From Homarus americanus (taxonomy: Eukaryota > Arthropoda > Malacostraca > Decapoda > Nephropidae), in NCBI RefSeq assembly GCF_018991925.1, contig NW_024748849.1, positions 236,001 through 300,000 on the forward strand: DNA of 64,000 nucleotides. The letters are read 5' to 3'. Shown here one piece after another: positions 21,328 through 31,993 of the stretch. A model generated the notes under the pieces. The model was not told the DNA's origin, made no database searches, and worked only from the letters and a program-made list of their open reading frames with translations. Both the position numbers and the translations under genes were made by a program. Positions within the stretch are counted from its first letter, which is position 1. Each line of letters starts with the position of its first letter.

Positions 21328-21600
21328 TGTGGTAGTGGTGTGGTAGCAGGGAGGGGTGTGGTGTGGTAGCAGGGAGGGGTGTGGTGTGGTAGCAGGGAGG
21401 GGTCTGGTGTGGTAGCCGGGAGGGGCCTGGTGTGGTAGAGGTGTGATAGCCGGGAGGGGCCTGGTGTGGTAGCAGGGAGAGGCAAGGTGTGGTAGCAGTG
21501 TGTAGTAGCAGGGTGTGGTAGCAGGGAGAGGCAGGGTGTGGTAGCAGTGTGTAGTAGTAGGGCGTGGTAGTAGGGTGTGGTAGGGGGGGGGGGGCAGGGT
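21328..21600. repeat. ~19-22 bp GGTGTGGTAGCAGGGAGG array
   Basis: About thirteen copies of ggtgtggtagcagggagg with ggtctggt or ggcctggt variants. It ends in a run of twelve Gs near 21583. Confidence 0.85.
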
Positions 21601-21742
21601 GAGAGACAACCAAAAAGCACCCCAAGTTAAGCTGGAGGCGGGTTAAAGGGAACACAGCGTTACTACCGGCACACATATATAACACTGACCACTTGTCCAC
21701 AGGTGGTGGTGGTGGTGTGGCGGCGGTGTTACGTTGATATTT

Positions 21743-21875
21743 TTATTGTGGTGTGTGTGTGTGTGTGTGTGTGACGCCCTCCCCACGATGGCACTCTCGC
21801 GGCACCCCTTATGCCACCACAGTGTCTCTCTGTCTCCTGCCGCCGCCATCACCGCCCACTGGTACTGACCTGACG

Positions 21876-21917
<42 letters not shown>

Positions 21918-21972
21918 TGTGCATCCTCCCAAAAGACGGAGTCATCACTCACGCCCGTCACCCAACAACACG

Positions 21973-22006
<34 letters not shown>
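21743..22006. repeat. Three dinucleotide microsatellites with unique spacers
   Basis: (GT)n at 21745-21773, (GT)n at 21878-21921 and (AC)n at 21974-22004. The GT and AC tracts are mutually complementary, so the region can fold back on itself. Confidence 0.9.
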
Positions 22007-22007
<1 letters not shown>

Positions 22008-22369
22008 CTCACTATCACACTATCACCATCACCACCACCATCACCCGCGCCTTCCATTCACATTTCATATATTTTCTAAACCATTCAGCGGAAACAAAAC
22101 ACAGACAGACAGACCTATAAACAGTGAGCCAACACCTATATAAACAACAGACTATCGTTATCTTAGCAGGGGAATAACAAAGAAAAAACACTATAACATC
22201 AGATTCTAGAAACTTCCTCGTAAATATCCAAAATAATAATAGCACCAAACTTACTCCGAGACTATACTTTTAACATTCACTTAACACCACATTTAATTAC
22301 CATCAATACTGAATAGATTTTTAAGAGTTAATTTAGTCTTGTAATGGAAGTTAAGGTGAATGTATATAG
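22007..22369. other. AT-rich unique sequence
   Basis: No recognised element. Confidence 0.35.
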
Positions 22370-22545
22370 TTAAGGTAGAGTCTCAGTGTAAGTTTGATGT
22401 CATTTTTATAGCTTGTATCTAGACAGTTAAGGTATAAGTTCTTACATCTTTACTTAGGGAAAATACTTATTGTAAGAGACTTTGAGAAATGTGAACCCCA
22501 AGATATTAAATTATTGAGAAGGTTGACTGTGTGAACCTTGAGTGT
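22370..22545 (+). repeat. Dispersed repeat related to 57986-58090 and 58152-58191
   Basis: taaggtagagtctcagtgta then a gtttgatgtcattttt segment matches cggtagagtctcggtgta / cgacgccatttt at 57990 and aaggtcgagtctgagtgtaa / ggacgccattttt at 58156. A second shared patch, tgtgaaccttga, lies at 22531 and tgtgaacccttg at 58053. The family is not recognised. Confidence 0.5.
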
Positions 22546-22635
22546 AGCCCCTTCTTCACCCCACCACCAGCCATTCCCTCCCCCACCACACACTGCTTGT
22601 CACTATCAACATTTAAGCCCCCCTCCTCCTCCTCC

Positions 22636-22643
22636 TCCTCACG

Positions 22644-22684
<41 letters not shown>
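22636..22684. repeat. (AC)n microsatellite
   Basis: About twenty AC units, preceded by (ctc)n at 22620-22640. Confidence 0.95.
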
Positions 22685-22687
<3 letters not shown>

Positions 22688-22739
22688 CCAGTTTTCTTTC
22701 CTCTATATCATGTTGTATGTAGAATGCAATTATTATTTT

Positions 22740-23500
22740 GTGATAAACCTTCATTTGTTTAAAAATATTTCGCTTCCTTTATGTAACTTGGTTTTCTTTG
22801 ATGCACTTACAAGTTTTTATAGATAAATTTCCGGTGTGATAAACTTTTATTTTCTTTAATCTACACTTTTCTTTACACAACACTTTTAATTTTCTACACT
22901 GGACTCTATTTTCTTTAAACAACACTTCTTTTTTGTGTGTATTTTAATTTTCTTTGATACACTTAGTTTTCTTTGATACACTTCGTTTTTCTTATATATT
23001 TTACTTTCTTTGAATCACTTCTAATTCTTTGATACACTTCATTTTCTTTGATAGTTTCAGTTTTCTCTATAATACAATTCCAGTTTTCTGTGGTGCACAT
23101 CCACTTTTATTTATTCTGCATTTTCTTTTCTATATAACACACTTCCCGTTTTCTATATAGTACAATTTGTGTTCTTAATACAATTTCGCTTTTACAAATC
23201 ATACACTTCAATTTCTTCATCACACTTCCAGTTTTTGTTATGTGATACACCTTGAATATCAGTGAGGCACTTGACTTATATATAATACATCTCTAAGTTG
23301 CTAGATACAGTTAAAGTTATCAATACATTAGACCTCCAGCATAATATAAAATATCTGTTACATTTCCAGTTTTCATGTACTGTACTGTACTTAGTTCCAC
23401 TGTTCTTCATTGTTACACTTACCATTTTCTTAGTAATTCACTTAGTTTTCTTTATAACAAACTTTCACTTTTCTTTAACAAACTTCCATGTTAGTCCCCT
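22740..23500. repeat. Old, highly degenerate ~30-35 bp T-rich array
   Basis: The core ttttctttgatacactt, or recognisable decay products (ttttctttaatctacacttt, ttttctatataacacactt), recurs at roughly 30-40 bp spacing for more than 700 bp. No two copies are identical, so it looks much older than the neighbouring arrays. Confidence 0.65.
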
Positions 23501-23659
23501 TAACAATAAGTTAATCGTATATCAGTTCGTTTTTCCTCAATTATTATTTTTTTTCCATTTATATGGCGATTGTAGAACGTTCCTAACTACAGTAATTCAC
23601 TTTTGTTACGACACAAAGACGAATTCTCAAAAGTTCATAGTTAAGAATTAATGTTTGGG

Positions 23660-24035
23660 AATTACTGCCTCACCTGGTCTCACACTGCCTCACCTGGTCT
23701 CACACTGCCTCACCAGGTCTCACACTGCCTCACCTGGTCTCACACTGCCTCACCTGGTCTCACACTGCCTCACCTGGTCTCACACTGCCTCACCTGGTCT
23801 CACACTGCCTCACCTGGTCTCACACCGCCTCACCTGGTCCCACATTGCCCTCACCTGTCCCTCACACTGCCTCACCTGGTCTCACACTGCTCACTGGTCT
23901 CACACTGCCTCACCTGGTCTCACACTGCCCTCACCTGGTCTCACACTGCCTCACCTGGTCTCACACTGCCTCACCTGGTCTCACACTGCCTCACCTGGTC
24001 TCACACTGCCTCACCTGGTCACACTCTGCCTCCTA
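23660..24035. repeat. 20 bp minisatellite (cacctggtctcacactgcct)
   Basis: About eighteen copies. A short internal zone at 23838-23900 has single-base indels (ccctcacctgtccctc). The CACCTG hexamer recurs every 20 bp. Confidence 0.95.
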
Positions 24036-24119
24036 TCACATTACCCATAAGGCAACAGCCGCACAACACTGACGAAACACCCATATAAAATATTGAGTTA
24101 GCCTCTGGTGTTCTCTCTA

Positions 24120-24925
24120 CCATGAATAACTAATTTATTCCTCTTAACCACTTAAGAATGATGACTTATTGAGTGTGATGACTTAATCCTTTCACAGTAT
24201 GATGACCTTGCACCTTGAGAACGATAATAATTTAACCCTTCCTTACGATGGATTAACCCCTTAAGTGTGATGACTTAATTCTTTCAATACGGTGACTTAA
24301 TCCCTTGAATATGATTACTTTATCCTTTCAATAAGATGAGTTAATCTCTTACGTGCGGTAACTTAACCACTTAAGTACAATAACATAAATTCTTTCAATA
24401 CGGTGACTTAATCCTGAATATACGATAACTTAACCCCTTCAGTACAATGACTTCACCCTTCAGTACGATGACTTCACCCTTCAGTACGATGACTTCACCC
24501 TTCAGTACAATGACTTCACCCTTCAGTACGATGACTTCACCCTTCAGTACGATGACTTCACCCTTCAGTACGATGACTTCACCCTTCAGTACGATGACTT
24601 CACCCTTCAGTACAATGACTTCACCCTTCAGTACGATGACTTCACCCTTCAGTACAATGACTTCACCCTTCAGTACGATGACTTCACCCTTCAGTACGAT
24701 GACTTCACCCTTCAGTACGATGACTTCACCCTTCAGTACGATGACTTCACCCTTCAGTACGATGACTTCACCCTTCAGTACGATGACTTCACCCTTCAGT
24801 ATGATGACTTCACCCTTCAGTACGATGACTTCACCCTTCAGTATGATGAACTATTCCCTTGAGTAAGATCTATTGGGTTAAATCATAATACTCAAGGGGT
24901 TGAGTTATCGTACTCAGGGGGCCAT
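24120..24925. repeat. 21 bp minisatellite with a degenerate left flank and inverted right flank
   Basis: A homogeneous core at 24447-24850 has about nineteen copies of tacgatgacttcacccttca plus g. From 24120 to 24446 the same motif continues as old, diverged units (gatgacttaatcctttca, gatgacttattgagtgt). From 24880 to 24920 two copies appear in opposite orientation (taaatcataatactcaagg). The core is open as a MTSPFST heptapeptide frame, which I attribute to the 21 bp period. It is related to the 6.0-6.4 kb array. Confidence 0.9.
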
Positions 24926-24980
24926 GTCAGAGGTCCTCCTCCTCTTCTTCCTCGTCTCACTCCTCCAAGAACTCAGCATA

Positions 24981-25068
24981 CTTCCCTGATGGGCACTGTA
25001 AACGTTTCTGCACTTCACCTTGCACAGGATGTAAGGGGGTGCACAATAAACTAGCACCCTCGTGGCAA
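24981..25068 (+). mobile_element. Interspersed repeat copy A (gcacaataaactag family)
   Basis: Aligns over 88 bp with 7458-7546 at roughly 80% by eye: cctgatgggcactgtaaacg, then ttctgcacttcacc and gggtgcacaataaactag. Copies C and D (10.75 and 28.85 kb) share the core. Confidence 0.6.
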
Positions 25069-25400
25069 TCTAATCCTCCACCTCCTCCTCCTCCTTTTCT
25101 TCTTCCTCCTCCACCTCCTACCCCATGACGTAATAATCCCCAATTGCCTCACCCCTTCCCTGCTAATCATCAGGGCCTACCACACACACCCTGGAGTACT
25201 TGCCCATTCTCACCAGTTTAAGGGAAGCTACACACCTTTATCTTGTACTCAGTCTCAAGGAACTTATCTATTAACCTAACTTAACCTCTTCCTTCCCTCA
25301 CCCCCATATAACCACGGTACTACACTACGCTATAATCACAACCACGTCACTACCCTCCCCAGTTACCCCACTCCATCACCTGAATCATGCCTCTCCTCTT
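25069..25400. other. CTC-rich then unique sequence
   Basis: cctcctcctc low complexity at 25076-25125, then a C/T-rich spacer containing taacctaacttaacctc. No gene was seen. Confidence 0.4.
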
Positions 25401-25404
25401 CTGC

Positions 25405-25765
25405 CATGCCACCGTGCCACCACAATCACCCCCGCCGCCACCACCACTACTACCCTCACGCCACCACCACCACTACTACCTCACGTCACCACCGCCACTA
25501 CCCCTCACGCCACCACCACCACTACTACCCCTCACGTCACCACCGCCACCACCCCTCACGCCAGCACCACCACTACTACCACCTCACGTCACCACCGCCA
25601 CACCACCACCGCCACTACCCGTCACCATCACCACTACCCTCACGTCACCACCGCCACTACCCTCACGCCACCACCACCACCACTACTACCCCTCACGCCA
25701 CCACCGCCACTACCCTCACGCCACCACCACCACTACACACCACCACACAACCCACGCCACCACCA
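25405..25765. repeat. CACCACCGCCACTACC / CCTCACG array, unit about 24-30 bp
   Basis: Units of caccaccgccactacc joined by cctcacgcc or cctcacgtc. cacgtc and cacgcc forms alternate in places, suggesting a dimeric higher-order unit. Confidence 0.8.
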
Positions 25766-25847
25766 CACCCCGTCCAACGACGAGGCTCACATCAACATTT
25801 AACCCCGAAAGAAAAAAAACACTGAGTATATTAAACGAGAGTTGACG

Positions 25848-27060
25848 AGGGCGTGGCAGGCAGGAGGTCTGTCAGGAAGGAGGCGTGGCAGGCAGAGGTC
25901 TGTCAAGGAGGCGCGGCAGGCAGGAGGACTGTCAGGAAGGAGGCGTGGCAGGCAGGAGGTCTGTCAGGAAGGAGGCGTGGGAGGCAGGAGGTCTGTCAGG
26001 AAGGAGGCGTGGCAGGCAGGAGGACTGTCAGGAAGGAGGCGTGGCAGGCAGGAGGACTGTCAGGAAGGAGGCGTGGCAGGCAGGAGGACTGTCAGGAAGG
26101 AGGCGTGGGAGGCAGGAGGTCTGTCATGAAGGAGGCGTGGCAGGCAGGAGGACTGTCAGGAAGGAGGCGTGGCAGGCAGGAGGACTGTCAGGAAGGAGGC
26201 GTGGCAGGCAGGAGGACTGTCGGGAAGGAGGCGGGCAGGCAGGAGGTCTGTCAGGAAGGAGGCGTGGGAGGCAGGAGGTCTGTCAGGAAGGAGGCAGGCA
26301 GGAGGTCTGTCAGGAAGGAGGCATGGCAGGCAGGAGGTCTGTCAGGAAGGAGGCGTGGCAGGCAGGAGGGAAGGAGGCGTGTGTCAGGAAGGAGGCGTGG
26401 CAGGCAGTGTCAGGAAGGAGGCGTGGCAGGCAGGAGGACTGTCAGGAAGGAGGCGTGGCAGGCAGAGGTCTGTCAGGAAGGAGGCGTGGCAGGCAGGAGG
26501 TCTGTCAGGAAGGAGGCGTGGCAGGCAGGAGGTCTGTCAGGAAGGAGGCGTGGCAGGCAGGAGGTCTGTCAGGAAGGAGGCGTGGCAGGCAGGAGGACTG
26601 TCAGGAAGGAGGCGTGGCAGGCAGGAGGTCTGTCAGGAAGGAGGCGTGGGAGGCAGGAGGTCTGTCAGGAAGGAGGCAGGCAGGAGGTCTGTCATGAAGG
26701 AGGCGTGGAGGACTGTCAGGAAGGAGGCGTGGCAGGTGGGAGGTCTTTCAGAAAGGAGGCGTGGCAATGCAGGAAGTCTGTCAGGAAGGAGGCGTGGGAG
26801 GACTGTCAGGGAGGAGGCGTGGCAGGTGGGAGGACTGTCAGGGAGGAGGCGTGGCAGGTGGGAGGACTGTCAGGAGGAGGCGTGGCAGGAACAACCGTGG
26901 TAGTTGGGAGGCGTGGCAGGTGGGAGGCGTGGTGTTGGGAGGAGTGGTGTTGGGAGGCGTGGTAGTTGGGGGCGTGGTAGTTGGGAGGCGTGGCAGGTGG
27001 AGGCGTGGCACGAAGGAGGTGTGGCAGGTGGGAGGCGTGGCAAGAAGGTGGCGTGGTTAG
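25848..27060. repeat. 32 bp minisatellite, decaying to GGGAGGCGTGG
   Basis: About thirty copies of a 32 bp unit (ggcaggcaggaggtctgtca, then ggaaggaggcgt) run to about 26740. The gtct/gact difference defines two unit types. From 26740 units shorten and drift (ggtgggaggactgtcaggg) and end as gggaggcgtggtagtt. Three plus frames stay open for up to 370 codons, rejected as genes. Confidence 0.95.
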
Positions 27061-27125
27061 GTTGGAATATGTTACGTTAGGGTGTGTGGGTTAAGTTAGG
27101 TTAGGTTAATCTCAAAGGTGATACA
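27061..27125. repeat. Short TTAGG-like stretch
   Basis: gttaagttaggttaggttaa contains about two and a half units of TTAGG, the arthropod telomeric repeat. It is too short to be called an interstitial telomere. Confidence 0.3.
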
Positions 27126-27614
27126 AACTAGAGGGGGGGGTATTCTTTAGATGATCCCAAATATTAGTTGTATGTAAATTAATAACTTGAGGGAAGTAAT
27201 AACTGTTGTAAGAACTTTTACAGAAGGTGAGTGAAGCAGGTGCAGCCACTCAACATGGGGGGCGGGGGGGAGGGAGGGGGAAATATTAAAATAAGGACGA
27301 GATGTGTTAGCAGTTTTGTTGTGGTGGGTGAACAAGCGTCTTGGGAGGAGAGTGGCATGTTACTGTGTGTTATGTATGTGTCCCAGGGCGAGGGGTACAC
27401 ACACGTATGGACTGATGGATCTATTGCAGTAAACTTCCCCCAAGAATACATCTACTCATGATCACTGGCCCACGGTGGCGCCCCCTGGTTAACACTAAAC
27501 TCTTTTGATATCATTTAAGAAAGACGATGAAAAAAAAAATGGTCCTGAATTAGAAGCAGGTTTAGTGAACATAAACCGGTACACCTGGAGCGTGTTTCTC
27601 TGTACCATAAACTG
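27126..27614. other. Unique sequence with a CTCF-like motif
   Basis: No gene recognised. On the minus strand 27471-27493 reads ccagggggcgccac, close to the CTCF core (CCAnnAGGGGGCGC), and also contains the TGGCGCC of the fly motif. Confidence 0.35.
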
Positions 27615-27735
27615 CCGTGGAAGGCTAGTGTGGCCCAGGGATTGCAGGAGTGGCCACGACTCCGGTCTCACTAGTGGCCACGAGCACCTTCAGTAGTGGC
27701 CACGAGCACCTTCACTAGTGGCCACGACCACCTTC
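27615..27735. repeat. ~22 bp repeat (agtggccacgagcaccttca)
   Basis: About four imperfect copies. Confidence 0.75.
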
Positions 27736-27837
27736 AGGAGACGCCGGGTAGGGAGAGGAAACACGGTAACGCTGTTATTGGGAACTTCAGATAACAAACC
27801 AGTTTGGTTCTGCCTCAACAAGTTCCTCGAAGTCTGA

Positions 27838-27925
27838 GGAGCATGTGACAGGGTGAGGAGCGTGTGGCAGGGTGAGGAGCGTGTGGCAGGGTGAGGAGCG
27901 TGTGGCAGGGTGAGGAGCGTGTCAG
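27838..27925. repeat. 19 bp minisatellite (gggtgaggagcgtgtggca)
   Basis: Four to five copies. Confidence 0.85.
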
Positions 27926-28380
27926 AACTTGGCCAAAGAAAATTTTCGCGTAGGAGATGTAGAGACCAAGGGGCACCGGCCAGCACTCAACACAGTGACT
28001 TGAAGCCACCTGTATTATACCACGTCCTGAGTGACACTATGTTCTCTACCAGGAAACAAACAACAGTTCTCTAACTCCACTGTTATAGGTGATCATATAG
28101 AGCAAAGTTTCTGAACATTTGTTACAACAGACTGGCATAGAAACCAGTTGCGTTGTGCAGAAGACAGTCAACGAAGAACTGACTGACACATTGTTCTCGG
28201 CCAGAAACCAACCAAAATGGTTTCTAAGTTTTATTTGGCCCGGGGTAGGGAGGAAGGCAGAGGACAAGACTGGTAATTAAACCCGACTGACGCTACACAG
28301 AAACCAGTCTTCTGGGAACTGACTGACTGACTGACTTGTGAGTGAGTGGACGCGTCTCAAGTAGTGATCACAACAGCAAC
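27926..28380. other. Unique sequence
   Basis: Short local similarity: agaaaccagt occurs at 28138 and 28301, each followed by a gaactgactgac motif. No gene was recognised. Confidence 0.35.
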
Positions 28381-28384
28381 AGAA

Positions 28385-28445
28385 ACAGGAAAATAGGGTT
28401 TCGAACCCTGATAAGTGTCACGCGTGTAGACCTCGGCCAGTAAAC
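28385..28445 (-). ncRNA. tRNA-related SINE-like promoter relic
   Basis: On the minus strand tggccgaggtc resembles a tRNA A box (as in Ser/Leu tRNAs), and agggttcgaaaccct is a perfect B box inside a 5 bp T-arm-like stem, 32 bases away. The acceptor stem does not pair, so a SINE head or tRNA pseudogene is more likely than a gene. It is followed on the plus strand by a (TG)n run. Confidence 0.45.
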
Positions 28446-28446
28446 C

Positions 28447-28480
28447 ATGAAGTGTGTGTGTGTGTGTGTGTGTGTGTGTA
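28447..28480. repeat. (GT)n microsatellite
   Basis: About fifteen units. Confidence 0.95.
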
Positions 28481-28700
28481 CAGGCAGTGACAGGTCTTAA
28501 GCCATCATTAACACAGAATGAAAACACCAAGTGTGGGAGACCTGGGGGGGGTACGGAGGGGGTTACGGAGGGGGGTACAGACAGACTTTCCTGAACGCTA
28601 CTGAAGGACCGTGCCCACAGCTCGGCGGGGGGTTGTGTACAGCTGCACTCAGTGATGTCCTAACTCTAGCCGAGTGATGATTATAATTTGTATTAAGTTG

Positions 28701-28727
28701 TGACCTTGACCTTTGACCTGGTGACCC
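28701..28727. promoter_or_regulatory. Candidate nuclear-receptor element (DR1 plus FTZ-F1-type site)
   Basis: tgaccttgacctttgacctg followed by gtgaccc. On the minus strand this contains AGGTCA-A-AGGTCA, a perfect DR1 as bound by HNF4/USP-RXR-type receptors, and TCAAGGTCA, the extended half-site of FTZ-F1/ERR-type receptors. The motifs are exact; that anything binds here is inference, and no gene is visible nearby. Confidence 0.35.
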
Positions 28728-28840
28728 TTAAGACACGGGCGTTGTGGATAAGTTTGAACACTGTAGGTGAAGCTGTTCGTGGGTTACACTGTCAACACAC
28801 AGATGGTGACTACACGACTCACTCAACACCTGAAATGAAT

Positions 28841-28916
28841 TTGAATTTTGCCGCGGACAGCAGTTAGTTAATTGTGCACCCCATATTCCTCCAATGAACG
28901 GTAGCGCAAAATGGAT
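28841..28916 (-). mobile_element. Interspersed repeat copy D (gcacaataaactag family)
   Basis: The minus strand reads ttttgcgctaccgttcat, tatggggtgcacaattaac and ccgcggcaaaattcaa, closely matching 10745-10830. It lacks a clear tail. Confidence 0.65.
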
Positions 28917-29084
28917 CACGGAGCAGAGGTCAAAAGGGGTGTTTATCAGACCACAGTCGTCAGGAGTGTTACAGAGTATTTACAGCACATTGTTTGTTTA
29001 CTTTTGCACATAGGAGTTGAATTATCTATCAGACGTGAACTGTGGGTACTGTACTGCTTAACTATATCAGCTGGCGAGTGAGGG

Positions 29085-29520
29085 ACGGGGGGAGAGATCG
29101 CGGTGGGCGGCAGGGAGGCGGTGGACAGGCGGCGATCAAGAATAGTCGTGGCAGGCATGAAATATGGGCGGTGTTGATCGTAGGTGGGCGGCAAGTAGTG
29201 GTTGATTCAGTGGTGGGCGGCAGTCGCAGCAGATAGTGGGTGGTGGGCAGTAGTAGCCGATGATAGTGGGTGATGGGCGGCAGACTCGGGTGGTAGTAGG
29301 AGGCAGATGGCAAACAGTGGGTCGTAACTGAATGAAGGTGGATGGTGGGTGGCAGGCGATGGGTGGTCGATAGTGAGCGGCAGACATGGATGATAGAGGG
29401 TGGTAGACGGCAGACAATGGGTGACGGCAGTCGGGGATGAGAGTGGGTGGTGGACAGCAGTCGCGGAAGATGATGAGTGGTGGGCGGCAGATGTTGGTAT
29501 GATGGTTTTATGTGGGCGGC
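29085..29520. repeat. Degenerate GGTGGGCGGCAG array
   Basis: The motif gtgggcggcag or gtgggtggcag recurs at roughly 20-35 bp spacing with variable spacers (tgatagtggg, cgatgggtgg). Open frames on either strand are compositional. Confidence 0.7.
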
Positions 29521-29634
29521 GTAGCAGGTGTGTCGGGACAGCTGGTGGTGGTGAGGAACATCTCCTCGGGGAACTGCCGCCCACCACGCCACCCTCTACA
29601 CACCTACACCACCACCTGCATTATTTATGTGTCT

Positions 29635-29785
29635 AAGCCCACGCCTTCTCGCAGCGCCCCCATCCCTAACCCATCCCGACGCCCACATCCTTACCCCACC
29701 CAGTCCCCACGCCCACATCCTTACCCCACCCAATTTTCACGCCCGCCTTCACGCCCCAGCACGCCCACACCCATTACCTGATGAT
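29635..29785. repeat. ~28 bp minisatellite (cacgcccacatccttacccc)
   Basis: Four to five copies ending in acccagtcc, acccaattt or similar. Confidence 0.8.
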
Positions 29786-29814
29786 TTACCTGCATAAACT
29801 CAACACTAGAGCCA

Positions 29815-30278
29815 GGTGACATCCCTCTCCACCTCCCCCACCCCACGCCACCCCCTCTCCTCCCCCCACCCCACGACACCCCTCTCCACCTCCCCCCACC
29901 CCACACCACCCCTCTCCTCTCCCCACCCCACGCCACCCCTCTCCTTTCCTCTTCCCCACCACGCCCTCCACCTCCCCCACCCCACCACCTGCCTCTCCAC
30001 CACACCACCCCTCTCCTCCCCCCACCCACACCACCCATCTCCTCCCCCCACCCACACCACCCATCTCCCTCTCCCCACTCCACACCACCCCTCTTCCCCA
30101 CCCCACACCACCCCCCCCTCTCCACCCACCCCACCACCCGCTCTCCACTCCACACCACCCCCTCCCCCACTCTACACCACCCATCCTCCACACCACCCTC
30201 CTCCCCCCACCCACACCACCCATCTCCTCCTCCACTCCACACCACCCATCTCTCTCCCCACTCCACACCACCCCTCTC
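29815..30278. repeat. CACACCACCCCTCTCC-type array
   Basis: About twenty variants of ccacaccacccctctcct, with strong C bias and many indels. G-rich frames on the minus strand (181 codons) are artefacts. Confidence 0.85.
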
Positions 30279-30384
30279 CCCTGTGGTTACGACAAAGGGA
30301 CATACAAGTCACCCACTCAAACACTTAATTTTAACAAGGTGTGTGAAGCTCCGCTGTAAACTGTATAGATAAGTTGATTTTTAC

Positions 30385-30500
30385 AAGTTTGTAGACAGAC
30401 AGATTGACAGAAAGGCAGATAAATGGACAGACAGACGGATAAACGAGCATACAAACGGGCGGACAGACACAGACAAACGTACAAACAGACAGATACACAG
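30385..30500. repeat. (GACA)-rich tract
   Basis: gacagacagattgacagaaa-like imperfect tetranucleotides. Confidence 0.75.
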
Positions 30501-31175
30501 AGAGAACACACAACAACAGAGTAAGAACAAAGAACAATATAACACTGACAGAACACCAGAGCAGCCCCCCAGTGAACACCCACATCCCGGGAAAAAAGGA
30601 TCGCCAGACGCAGATGAGTGCCCGTACCGGTAATGTACATAAGTTAAAGTTTACCTGACGGAGATAAACGACTCACTGTGGTTAGTACAATACCGCCAGA
30701 CGCAGCTGAGTGCTTGTGCTGGTTACCTTCCGGACGTCATCTACACGCTTACCTGCTGAGGTGAAAGAAATATATTATTAGTTACACTTGTTTGTGAATA
30801 TTAGTGATATAACACTATGTAATAATAATAATAATAATAATAATTGTTAACGCTCATATAACAAATGCTGTTATCTCAGGACACGTAGTACATAGCCTGT
30901 TAACATCTTAAATATAACTCACATGTTATAACTCTTGATACAGGGGACAATTTATATAATATGATCAAATTACAGTACATGAATATACTTATTAAAGTTA
31001 TTTAGAGTTTCTTAGGAGATTCTAATATTTCACGATCACTCACGTTTTAGGGTCTAGTGGTCTGAACCAACGTGTTGTCTGTCCTGTAGAAATCGGTAGA
31101 CTACCCTCGAGGGCCTGGAGGCGAGGGCCATCTGTCTCGCATTGAAACAGCAAATTCGTTGTCAACACTATATCT
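30501..31175. other. Unique AT-rich sequence
   Basis: cgccagacgcag(a/c)tgagtgc occurs twice about 94 bp apart (30602, 30694), so there is a diverged local duplication. (aat)n lies at 30821-30844. Nothing else was recognised. Confidence 0.4.
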
Positions 31176-31176
31176 C

Positions 31177-31207
<31 letters not shown>

Positions 31208-31208
31208 G
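31176..31208. repeat. (CT)n microsatellite
   Basis: About sixteen units; a shorter ctctct tract follows at 31230-31250. Confidence 0.9.
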
Positions 31209-31993
31209 CCTTGTTTATCTTATTGTGGTTATCCCTCTCTTTCTCTCTCCTAGTTTATCTTACTGTGGCGGTAACAATAATAATAATAATCCTAGAGAGA
31301 GTTGTAGAGTACCAGTAACGAAGAAGAAGAAGGCACAGAAGTAGTTAAGTAATATTCTCACTTATATAACACTACAGACAACTTAACATATGTTCCACTA
31401 AAGCACTACAATCACCACAGTATCAAATAATACCAATATCTACTACAACCAACTTATAAGGAACATACAGTATTTATAAGTCACTACAAACCACAAAATA
31501 CAGACACGTCAACATTCAGCGCTCTCTAGCACCAAAATCACCCGTTATATGGACTTAATCGCTAAATGGTTAATATTTACACTGTAGCGCCATAAGACGA
31601 TGGTGTGATCACTCGATTAGATGGAGTTGTGTGTGACGGAATTTTAGTCTCAAATGTTTTCGTCTGGGGTTTGGACACTGCCAGTCTGCCATACCTACCA
31701 CCCAAACGTTAGTACTGTAACTGTTGGTGTTCTTTACTCTAAAACGTTTTCTGAGGGCAGGACATTATCTAACCTAACAGATCAAACGTTCTGGTCCTCA
31801 AGCGTTAGATAAAACAGATGCTATTAACAGAAAACTTGGAGCACGTGCAGGTACAAGGAGCGAGAATTGTGCACAAGAACCAATTAACGTTTCACTTCCT
31901 CTCAGGAACAACAAATTATAACAAATCGTACACCGTCAAGTCTTGTAAACAAACACACTTACCTTACTTAATCACCATTAATTTAAACATTCT
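31209..31993. other. Unique sequence
   Basis: No gene or strong repeat. aaacgtt-like motifs recur (31713, 31741, 31785), with no clear period. Confidence 0.35.

Noticed and set aside
24447..24866. 139-codon MTSPFST heptapeptide protein
   Set aside because: A 21 bp unit necessarily keeps the frame. The same motif continues in diverged, frame-broken form on the left, showing no protein-level constraint.
25853..26965. 370-codon Arg/Gly/Glu-rich frame
   Set aside because: It is the 32 bp minisatellite read in rotating frames; other plus frames are equally open.
28385..28445. Functional tRNA gene
   Set aside because: A and B boxes are present, but the acceptor and anticodon arms do not fold properly.
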